A DNA stretch of 18,606 bases from UBA4823 sp034436035. Lineage in GTDB: Bacteria > Chloroflexota > Anaerolineae > Anaerolineales > UBA4823. This document shows, in pieces, positions 6,911 to 13,329 of this stretch. Below the pieces are notes generated by a model. It ran no database searches and was not told where the DNA came from. It saw nothing but the letters and a program-made list of their open reading frames with translations. Position numbers and translations under genes: made by a program. The stretch lies in NCBI GenBank assembly GCA_034436035.1, contig DAOTVW010000090.1, positions 1 to 18,606 of the forward strand, written 5' to 3'. How positions within the stretch are numbered: position 1 is the stretch's first letter; every line of letters begins with the position of its first letter.

Positions 6911-7015
6911 GAGAGTGTCTCAAATTATCGTATTCCAAACCTGCTCGTAAAGGATCGACGAAGTTTAGCGCTTTCGCGTTACACCCTGGAATAAGTTGAA
7001 TATTGAGACACTCTC
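6911..7015. mobile_element. 105-bp MITE-like element with perfect 13-bp terminal inverted repeats
   Basis: GAGAGTGTCTCAA at 6911-6923 is exactly inverted at 7003-7015. A second inner inverted pair, TATTCCA / TGGAATA, is nested inside, so the strand could fold into a long hairpin. No ORF lies inside and no convincing target-site duplication is visible. It may be a non-autonomous transposon remnant, or it could serve as a terminator between the catabolic and importer operons. Confidence 0.55.
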
Positions 7016-7031
7016 CTTTCATCCTGCTAAG

Positions 7032-7147
7032 TTTATTTCGCTCGTTGTCCCAAAATAAATTTTGGGCTACTTTGTATCGCGAAATTTATTTCGCTTGTTG
7101 TCCCAAAATGAATTTCGGGTTACCTTGTATCGCGAAATTTATTTCGC
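7032..7147. repeat. 53-bp tandem repeat (2.2 copies) built of two palindromes per unit
   Basis: Units start at 7032, 7085 and 7138 (the last partial), each opening TTTATTTCGC. Each unit holds CCCAAAAT-AA-ATTTTGGG or its variant CCCAAAATGAATTTCGGG, and a junction palindrome GCGAAAT-TT-ATTTCGC. The last partial unit touches the stop codon of the APC permease (7148-7150), so a palindrome begins directly after the gene. The units differ at a handful of positions. There are no spacers, hence no CRISPR. Confidence 0.8.
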
Positions 7148-9028
7148 CTATTCCACCGGAATTTCCTTGTACACCTTGTCAACATCAATACCTTGGCTGC
7201 GGCGGAAGCGGCTGAAACCAACATAAATCGCACCTGCCAGCAAGTAGTTGAACAGCATAAAGAGCATCGAACTTACGTTTTTCCACCCAATTCCGTAATA
7301 AGCAAAATCAAAGGGTGGTACATGCGGATCCCATAGCCATTCAACTAACAGCCAATCCAGGAAACCAAGGAATATCAAACCCGCCGCCGTGATAACCGGC
7401 AACAGCTCTCCTTTCAGGAAACGCGAACCTACATAATAGAGGATCCACAACAACAGCACAGCATTGACAACGGTCAAAACGGACACCAGGATCACAATGA
7501 ACCAGGTCAATCCATTTGCTCCGATCGCGGGCAATCCACCCAATACACTGCCCATATAGCTGAAGGATTTCACGATAAGATAAACAACGCCCACCAGGTA
7601 AAGGAGCATCGTTATCCAACCGAGCCAGCCGGGTGTTTTATACTTGGAGATTGGCGATCCATCATAAATCTCTTTCTGCCGCCACGGCAAAATGACTGCC
7701 GCCACAGTGGTGCCAAGGAAGGTGACTGCGATCACCAATGTAGCATCCAACGCGAGAGAACGGAAATTCCAAATATTGTAGGAATACAGGATTGAAATAA
7801 TGATGGATGGGATAACCATCAAAAGCAGCGCGTTGATCGGCGTGCGGGTGCGTGGTTCAACCGCCGAGACCCATTCTGGTAACATACGGTCAAAAGCAGC
7901 GGCAAAGATCACCCGGGTTGAACTCAAAAAGACCGTTCCCGACCAGCCAAACCACCACAAACTCATCAGCAGCAGGACGATAAATTGCAAGGAGGGGCTT
8001 TTAACCAAAAAGGCAGCAAACAAACCGGGGTAGGGCCATACGGGTAATGGCGGGGTTTCCGTCGTGTAACCCCAGGTATAGTTCCAGAAAGCACCATTCG
8101 CTTTGTTATAGAAATCCCAACCCAGTGTCTTATTGATCAACATGAAGAAGATGACTGCCAAGCCAGCAGTGACGATCACCGCCCAAGCCATCCCCCAGAA
8201 GTTCCGCTTATAATCATTTGCGCCGCGCACCTCGCCATACAAAGTTGATCCCCAGTTAGGCCACAAATTGAAGAACACAATCATCGGGATCAACGCCATG
8301 CTGGCGCCGATAGCAATATTGTTGAGCGGACCAGTTGCGGTTCCAGCGGCTTCGCCGGCTGCTAAAGTGGCAGAGTACACGTCTCCCGAGGCTGCACCGA
8401 AGTATTTCACTGCAAATTCATTGAAGTTTGCCACAAAAGTCTCATGGTTCCCGAACAAAAGCAACAAGAAGACGATCAGCAAACCGAGCATTCCGCCCCA
8501 AAAGCAGAATTTTTGTACCCGCGCATACATTTTCATCCCCACTGCGATGTAAACAAAGACGATCAAACAAACCAGAATATTCCCAACCAGTAAGCCATTA
8601 TTGCTGGTGGTGAACCATAGTGCCAAGTCTTTGGCGCCTAAAACCCCTAGTAATGGCGTGAACACAATATAAACCAACATCTGACCATACAAAGGTACCC
8701 AGAGCCAGAGGATAAACCACCAGCCGGTTACCGCCAGCAGGAAGCCAATGCCGCGCCCCAAAATACGGCTTTGCCAGACATAGTCCCCTCCGGCACGTGG
8801 CATTGCAGATATTAAGCTGGCATAGACAATGACTTCAAAAATGGTGAAAGCACCACCGATGACTACTGCGGTTGCCAAATTCCCCTCGAAGTAATAGCAG
8901 TAGGAAAAAATATACAAACCTAACGTGATCAGATTGATGGAGAAGGTTGCGTAAATGAACGCATCAAAAGTCGACCAAGAACGAACCAGGCCGCTTGCTT
9001 TGCGCACAAATAAGGTTACCTCGCTCAT
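7148..9028 (-). CDS. APC-superfamily amino acid/amine permease
   Basis: Polytopic inner-membrane transporter of 626 residues, with roughly 12-14 hydrophobic segments. The N-terminus KASGLVRSWSTFDAFIYATFS and the helix-3 region SLISAMPRAGGDYVWQSRILG are APC hallmarks (the MPRAGGDYV motif). RTRTPINALLL and the long C-terminal extension are also typical. It is longer than the usual 450-500 residues because of extra C-terminal helices (about 530-610). ATG 9028 has AAAGGAG six bases upstream. It sits last in the catabolic gene run, after a 307-bp structured gap, and is inferred to import the amine or amino acid processed by the oxygenase, dehydrogenase and methyltransferase. Specificity cannot be told from sequence. 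Confidence 0.9.
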   Translation of the reverse strand: MSEVTLFVRKASGLVRSWSTFDAFIYATFSINLITLGLYIFSYCYYFEGNLATAVVIGGAFTIFEVIVYASLISAMPRAGGDYVWQSRILGRGIGFLLAVTGWWFILWLWVPLYGQMLVYIVFTPLLGVLGAKDLALWFTTSNNGLLVGNILVCLIVFVYIAVGMKMYARVQKFCFWGGMLGLLIVFLLLLFGNHETFVANFNEFAVKYFGAASGDVYSATLAAGEAAGTATGPLNNIAIGASMALIPMIVFFNLWPNWGSTLYGEVRGANDYKRNFWGMAWAVIVTAGLAVIFFMLINKTLGWDFYNKANGAFWNYTWGYTTETPPLPVWPYPGLFAAFLVKSPSLQFIVLLLMSLWWFGWSGTVFLSSTRVIFAAAFDRMLPEWVSAVEPRTRTPINALLLMVIPSIIISILYSYNIWNFRSLALDATLVIAVTFLGTTVAAVILPWRQKEIYDGSPISKYKTPGWLGWITMLLYLVGVVYLIVKSFSYMGSVLGGLPAIGANGLTWFIVILVSVLTVVNAVLLLWILYYVGSRFLKGELLPVITAAGLIFLGFLDWLLVEWLWDPHVPPFDFAYYGIGWKNVSSMLFMLFNYLLAGAIYVGFSRFRRSQGIDVDKVYKEIPVE

Positions 9029-9335
9029 AATTAACTCCTTTCATCGGTTTCCGGGAAAATCCCGTTTTTACAATTGCTTTCCCAACCCGAGTTGGGACTT
9101 TCTCAAACCTGCAGAGTATCCGATCCTTTTTCCGATAGGCACCTCCTTTTTCTTTATTGGAAGACCCTTCTCTGGATGGCTAGGGTTTATTTCAGGAATA
9201 AACCCAATATCCGTGTTTATCGACAACGGAATACCAAACCAACCCGTCAAAGAGAAGTGGTCTCTTCTCTTTAATTCCTCTTTTTAATCTTTATCTCAAG
9301 TTCACCTCCTTCACTCATTATGCCATTAATGATGA
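9029..9335 (-). other. Structured gap upstream of the APC permease
   Basis: No convincing gene. On the minus strand it forms a series of perfect hairpins: 9-bp at 9249-9272 (AAAGAGAAG/CTTCTCTTT), 9-bp at 9183-9205 (GGGTTTATT/AATAAACCC), 6-bp with tetraloop at 9081-9096 (CCCAAC/GTTGGG) and 5-bp at 9052-9064 (CGGGA/TCCCG). Two strong but unused Shine-Dalgarno sequences occur at 9301-9312 (GAAGGAGGTGAA) and 9140-9150. A 60-codon frame from TTG at 9250 to 9068 exists but lacks its own ribosome site. I see no good promoter. It could be a regulatory leader or a decayed gene. Confidence 0.4.
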
Positions 9336-10274
9336 TTATCCTGTGGTGAGAACATAACTGTTGATCTTTTTCGGACCTAAATCCATCACCACTCCTTGTA
9401 AAATGCCCTGCTCATATTGACTGCCGGCATTAATACACAAAGTGCGCCGATATTTACGAGTGCCTTTACCCTCATGAATGTGGCCATGCAGGCTCAACAA
9501 AGGTTGGTACTTTTCGATTACCTGGAGGACTGCTTTACTCCCCACCGGTACCATGGATCGCCCCGCATAGGCAAGCCGCATATCTTTCGTTAACTCGGGT
9601 GCTTCATCTAAGCCGCTTCCATAAGGTGGCGCATGCAGATTAAATACCGCGTTCTCCACATTTTTTAATTGTGCGATCATTGCCTCTATCCGTTTGAGCA
9701 AAGCATCTTCATCTTCCTCTCGATGGGTATCCCAAGGAGTCGGATTAGACCAACCGGTGCTGATCATCTCGTGGTTATCATCCAACCAGACTACTTTGCC
9801 CTCAACGCTGCGCACACTCTTCGAGCTTTCAATGACTGCGTCGATTTCAAAAACATCATCATTACCCGGGCAAACATAACACTTGATACCTGTCCCCGCC
9901 AGTTTTTGATCGGCATAATCCATCCAGCGCTGCATGGTCTTCAGGACATAGTCTGAAAATAGTTCGTCTGATCGGCCTGGCGTCTCTGAAATTTCTTTAA
10001 CTTCATCGGGTGTGGTGACATGGGGATAGTAGCCGCGATTCATAATGGTCGCCACCATTTTATCCACTTCTTCTTGCCCTTCCAGAATGGTCTCCTGCTC
10101 GAGCAAGGTCACCTTCCACTTGTTATTTCCTTGGGCAATAATCGGAATAATTGCCTTGCCGGTCATATCACCGCCCAGAATCAGGGTATCGACCTCATAA
10201 AATTTCCCCGCAGCAATAAATTTTTTCCAACAAATTTCTGATCCGTGTACATCCGTTGCAAAGAAAAATCTCAT
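9336..10274 (-). CDS. Calcineurin-like metallophosphoesterase (Icc-related)
   Basis: Predicted cytosolic metal-dependent phosphomonoesterase or phosphodiesterase of 312 residues. All metal-site motifs are present in order: DVH (D8, H10), GGDMTGK (D36), the GNDD version of GNHD/E (N138, D139), LHAPPYG (H214) and GHIHEG (H265, H267). An inserted helical stretch at about 55-120 separates the first two motif groups. There is no signal peptide. ATG 10274 has GAGGAGAA upstream, 35 bases after the MttB-family gene, so the two are probably cotranscribed. Its presence among demethylation genes is unusual; a phosphocholine- or glycerophosphodiester-type substrate would make sense but is only inference. 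General nucleotide or diester hydrolysis is the alternative. Confidence 0.88.
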   Translation of the reverse strand: MRFFFATDVHGSEICWKKFIAAGKFYEVDTLILGGDMTGKAIIPIIAQGNNKWKVTLLEQETILEGQEEVDKMVATIMNRGYYPHVTTPDEVKEISETPGRSDELFSDYVLKTMQRWMDYADQKLAGTGIKCYVCPGNDDVFEIDAVIESSKSVRSVEGKVVWLDDNHEMISTGWSNPTPWDTHREEDEDALLKRIEAMIAQLKNVENAVFNLHAPPYGSGLDEAPELTKDMRLAYAGRSMVPVGSKAVLQVIEKYQPLLSLHGHIHEGKGTRKYRRTLCINAGSQYEQGILQGVVMDLGPKKINSYVLTTG

Positions 10275-10309
10275 TTTTATTCTCCTCTTTTATTAAACCT
10301 CTATGTTGA

Positions 10310-11767
10310 TTATCCAGGCCAGCCTTCTGGTAAAACCGCATCCCCTTTAACCATCTCTGGAAAAGCCTGGCGAATTCTCTCCTCAACTTCGCTCGAGAAA
10401 ACAACTGGATTTGGTTTACTGAGTATCTCCCGCGCACGTTGCATTGCCTTTTGGTAAGCATCGGTAGCGCCGCGTTTCTCCCAGACTTCGCGCGGATCGC
10501 GATCGGCTATGCGCGGCATTAAGGCAGCCTTGCGCATCCATTTAACGGTGTGTTTATGGGTCATAAATCCACCCCCTGGTTTAACATCAGCGATCACATC
10601 GAGCGCCAAATTCTCTTCACTAAATTCCATGCCGCGTTGTATCCGCTTTAGCATTATTGCGATTTCATCATCAATCACTGCCTTGGCAAAGTCAAACGCT
10701 TTCAGTGCATCCAATAACCCACCCATATTCATCATATTTGCACCACCTAACATTGCGGCAGTGGCAGAAACGCCAGTTTCATAACCGGATTGGGCATCAT
10801 TGATTTTCGAATTGGTCAAACCGATATACCCTCCACAAGGGACATTATAAAAGCGGGACATTTGGGCAAAAGCCATGTGTAACATACCACATTCAACGCC
10901 GCCAGAAGCATACGCGCCGGTGCGCATATCGGCAATCGTTGGCAAGGTAGAATAAATTAGTGGGGTTTGAGGTTTTACCATTTGCATCAGACAGGCAGCA
11001 GCCAGGAATTCTGCATTGCCCTGGACTAATGTACCAGCCATAGTCATCGGAGAGGTTAAGCCACCATTTGGTACAATGCTCGGGTAAACCGGTAATCCTT
11101 TTTCGGCAAAGTAGATGGTCAGCTCTGTCGATGCTACATCAAATGTCAAGGGAGAAACTACAGGGCAAAAATGGTGGGTGATAAATGGTCTTTCCTGATA
11201 CGCTTTTTCACTTCCAGCAATCACAGCACCTAATTGAAGCACTTTCTCCGCATCGGCTACATCCGTTGAAGTGCTGCGTACCGGTTTGAGACAGTTTTTC
11301 AAAGCCGGGTAAAGCCTGGCGAGGGTGAAATATCCCTCTGGTGCATCCTCTGCGAGGGTGGAGATGGAAAAAACATCATAACCAGGTAACTCGTTGATCA
11401 AGTAAGCAATCCGCGCGATATCCTCTGAAGTCGAACGGCGTTCTTTTCCGGTAACAGGGTCAATGATATTTGGAGCAGAAGAGGCAGTGACAATGACTGG
11501 ACTATCATCCGGTAACACTTTATCAAATTTTTCATCCCGTCCACGAAAGATAAACTTGGGGGGAAGCATTTGACGGAATTCTTCAATCACCTTTGGCGGG
11601 AAGGTCACCAAATGCGTTTCATCGTTAACCTTACAACCATGTTTGGCAAAGATCCGCCGCGCCTTCTCGTTGCGCACCAACATTCCCACCTGTTCCAGGA
11701 TTTCAAGGGATGCTTCATGGACGCGTTGTACTTCTTGTGACGTGAGTAATTCTGAATAGGTAAACAC
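10310..11767 (-). CDS. MttB-family (trimethylamine/glycine betaine) methyltransferase, non-pyrrolysine
   Basis: Member of the trimethylamine methyltransferase superfamily, 485 residues. Known non-pyrrolysine relatives such as glycine betaine:corrinoid methyltransferase (MtgB) move a methyl group from a quaternary amine to a corrinoid protein. Family-like features are the N-terminal helix (EVQRVHEASLEILEQVGMLVRNEKARRIFAKHGCKV), the DPVTGKERRST region and a Gly/Ala/Met-rich barrel core (GGVECGMLHMAFAQMSRFYNVP, MLGGANMMNMGG). The frame has no internal amber codon, so pyrrolysine is absent. The GTG start has GGGAG upstream. It lies between the Rieske oxygenase and the phosphoesterase. No corrinoid protein or second methyltransferase is nearby, so a classical methyl-transfer chain is incomplete here. 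Substrate is unproven. Confidence 0.9.
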   Translation of the reverse strand: MFTYSELLTSQEVQRVHEASLEILEQVGMLVRNEKARRIFAKHGCKVNDETHLVTFPPKVIEEFRQMLPPKFIFRGRDEKFDKVLPDDSPVIVTASSAPNIIDPVTGKERRSTSEDIARIAYLINELPGYDVFSISTLAEDAPEGYFTLARLYPALKNCLKPVRSTSTDVADAEKVLQLGAVIAGSEKAYQERPFITHHFCPVVSPLTFDVASTELTIYFAEKGLPVYPSIVPNGGLTSPMTMAGTLVQGNAEFLAAACLMQMVKPQTPLIYSTLPTIADMRTGAYASGGVECGMLHMAFAQMSRFYNVPCGGYIGLTNSKINDAQSGYETGVSATAAMLGGANMMNMGGLLDALKAFDFAKAVIDDEIAIMLKRIQRGMEFSEENLALDVIADVKPGGGFMTHKHTVKWMRKAALMPRIADRDPREVWEKRGATDAYQKAMQRAREILSKPNPVVFSSEVEERIRQAFPEMVKGDAVLPEGWPG

Positions 11768-11793
11768 AATCAGCTCCCAATATAAAGGATTTT

Positions 11794-11823
11794 ATCTCCC
11801 GTGAAGAAATATTCACGGGAGAT
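11794..11823 (-). promoter_or_regulatory. 12-bp perfect intercistronic hairpin
   Basis: ATCTCCCGTGAA (11794-11805) pairs perfectly with 11812-11823 around a six-base loop. It starts six bases after the Rieske stop codon and ends about 26 bases before the MttB-family start. On the minus strand it is followed by AAAATCC, not a T run, so it is more likely an mRNA-stabilising, processing or attenuating structure than a full terminator. Confidence 0.6.
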
Positions 11824-11829
11824 CGCATT

Positions 11830-13092
11830 CTATTCTTGAATTCCTTTCGATAACTCGATCAAATACCAGCTCAAAAATCGGTCTACATCATACTCTTTAT
11901 ATTTCGAAAGCGGTCCGGGAACATAAGCGCTGGAATTCACACCCAATTGGGCATTCTTGCATAGTTCCCAATCCTGCTCGCCCGTTAATTGCCAGAATGG
12001 AAGGAGTTTTTCCAATTCATAATCCTTCCCCTCGACAGCATTTTGATCCACTACCCAAATCATGCGCGCTTTCGTGCGATGAATGCCAGCGGGGGTTAAA
12101 CGCACGGATACACCATGATCACAACTGGAGTGATTCCAGAAATTTGGCAACATGCGAATCCGCAACGTACCCACATCCGGGTCGGGATAATCGCCCATTA
12201 ATGGGGCAACCTGCTTCCCGTCCATAGACTCACTTACATATCCATCCACCAGGGGTGTACGGTTAGCAGAATACCAGATGCCGTGTTCGGGATCAGGAAA
12301 TTCGGTCATGCCTGTTTTCGTGTGTGAAACCGCCAACCCCATTTGAGCCCATTTCTCCTCACTGCGGGTAACCACTTTATGCAATTGGACTGCCACCCGT
12401 TCAATCGTATCATCCTCGTTATAATGGTCAAAGTTGGCTTTGATATACTGAGGATGATTGACATTACAATGATAACACTCGCGGTTGTTTTCCCAGACTA
12501 GCTTCCAATTCGCTTCGATTTCAAAATCCATGATCTTGGCAACCTTCGCCCGGGTAAATCCTTGAGGTTTCGCTTGGGGAGCAATCGCATCATAGGCTGG
12601 TTGGAAATCAGGCGGATTCTCTGACAAGCTAATGAAAATCAACCCTTCCACTTCCTGTATAGCTACCCGCCGTAAACCTAATTCGGATTTATCTAACCCT
12701 TCTTGCATCCCGCGCCAAGTGATCAGCCGTCCATCACGGCCGTAAGTCCATTGATGATAAGGGCAGATAAAACGGTGGACATTCCCTTGCGCTTCCGTAC
12801 AAATTAACGAGCCGCGGTGACGGCATACATTGTGAAAAGCCTTCGCTGAGCCGTCATCTGCGCGGGTAATAATCACGGAATCGGTATCGATGTCATAAAC
12901 GAAATAATCACCAGGGTTGGGAATCTGGCAGGAATGCCCAGCAAAAAGCCAGCCCCTCCGCCAAAATACCTCTAAATCGGCGCGGTAAACTAACCCATCG
13001 TGATAGAAAGGCCGCGGCAAACCATAATTGGGTTGGCGGGAATCAATGTATTTTTGTAGAGTTGTCCGCTCTACATCCGTAAAGTTGCTCAT
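11830..13092 (-). CDS. Rieske non-heme iron oxygenase alpha subunit, GbcA/choline-monooxygenase-like
   Basis: O2-dependent oxygenase of 420 residues, predicted to hydroxylate an N-methyl group so that it leaves as formaldehyde. The Rieske [2Fe-2S] ligands are C90, H92, C110 and H113 (CxH-X17-CxxH). The mononuclear iron site is ECYHCNVNHP (H208, H213) with D374 in EQDWELCKNAQ as likely third ligand. The C-terminal NSSAYVPGPLS...FLSWY pattern is typical of the glycine-betaine, stachydrine, carnitine and choline branch. ATG 13092 has GGAG six bases upstream, with its own promoter at 13142-13170. It is followed by the MttB-family gene. The ferredoxin reductase such enzymes need is not in the window. 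Glycine betaine to dimethylglycine is the favoured reaction because of the flavoprotein next door. Confidence 0.93.
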   Translation of the reverse strand: MSNFTDVERTTLQKYIDSRQPNYGLPRPFYHDGLVYRADLEVFWRRGWLFAGHSCQIPNPGDYFVYDIDTDSVIITRADDGSAKAFHNVCRHRGSLICTEAQGNVHRFICPYHQWTYGRDGRLITWRGMQEGLDKSELGLRRVAIQEVEGLIFISLSENPPDFQPAYDAIAPQAKPQGFTRAKVAKIMDFEIEANWKLVWENNRECYHCNVNHPQYIKANFDHYNEDDTIERVAVQLHKVVTRSEEKWAQMGLAVSHTKTGMTEFPDPEHGIWYSANRTPLVDGYVSESMDGKQVAPLMGDYPDPDVGTLRIRMLPNFWNHSSCDHGVSVRLTPAGIHRTKARMIWVVDQNAVEGKDYELEKLLPFWQLTGEQDWELCKNAQLGVNSSAYVPGPLSKYKEYDVDRFLSWYLIELSKGIQE

Positions 13093-13132
13093 ATCTGTCT
13101 CCTCTAAAATGAAATACCGTTAAAAGGTTTTA

Positions 13133-13170
13133 TTTAATACCAGTATAGCAAACAATAATAAATCAGACAA
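13133..13170 (-). promoter_or_regulatory. Promoter of the Rieske-led operon with a TTAATACC box
   Basis: On the minus strand TTGTCT (13170-13165) and TATACT (13147-13142) are 17 bp apart. Directly downstream, at 13133-13141, is TTTAATACC (plus-strand reading), one base from the GTTAATACC nonamer at the GntR gene and importer promoters. It suggests a separate transcript for oxygenase, MttB, phosphoesterase and permease. Confidence 0.55.
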
Positions 13171-13204
13171 GTTTAGTATTATATAAATATCCATCAGTTT
13201 CAAC

Positions 13205-13313
13205 TTGTCCCAAAAGGTTTGGTTGTCGAAGGCTATGATTCATCATATTCAATGTCAGGCATAGAAGTTTATACTTTTGCATTGAGATTTCCGACATCTT
13301 CCTTTTGGGACAA
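13205..13313. repeat. 109-bp element with perfect 13-bp terminal inverted repeats
   Basis: TTGTCCCAAAAGG at 13205-13217 is exactly inverted at 13301-13313. The interior has no ORF that I believe. It begins 16 bases after the flavoprotein stop codon and may act as a terminator or be a MITE-like insertion. Its end sequence TTGTCCCAAAA also occurs in both units of the tandem repeat at 7045-7055 and 7098-7108. Confidence 0.55.
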
Positions 13314-13329
13314 TGTTTGTTGCATTCCC

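Noticed and set aside
7032..7147. Possible CRISPR array
   Set aside because: The repeats are directly adjacent with no spacers, the unit is 53 bp, and no cas gene is nearby.
7003..7215. Plus-strand 70-codon ORF over the tandem repeat
   Set aside because: It translates the repeat itself and the end of the APC gene in antisense, and has no ribosome site or family resemblance.
9068..9250. 60-codon ORF on the minus strand in the gap before the APC permease
   Set aside because: TTG start lies in a hairpin without a ribosome site, and the frame crosses several hairpins; composition does not look like a conserved protein. I cannot exclude a decayed gene.
10310..11767. Pyrrolysine-containing MttB
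   Set aside because: The frame is continuous with no in-frame TAG, so it belongs to the non-pyrrolysine group.
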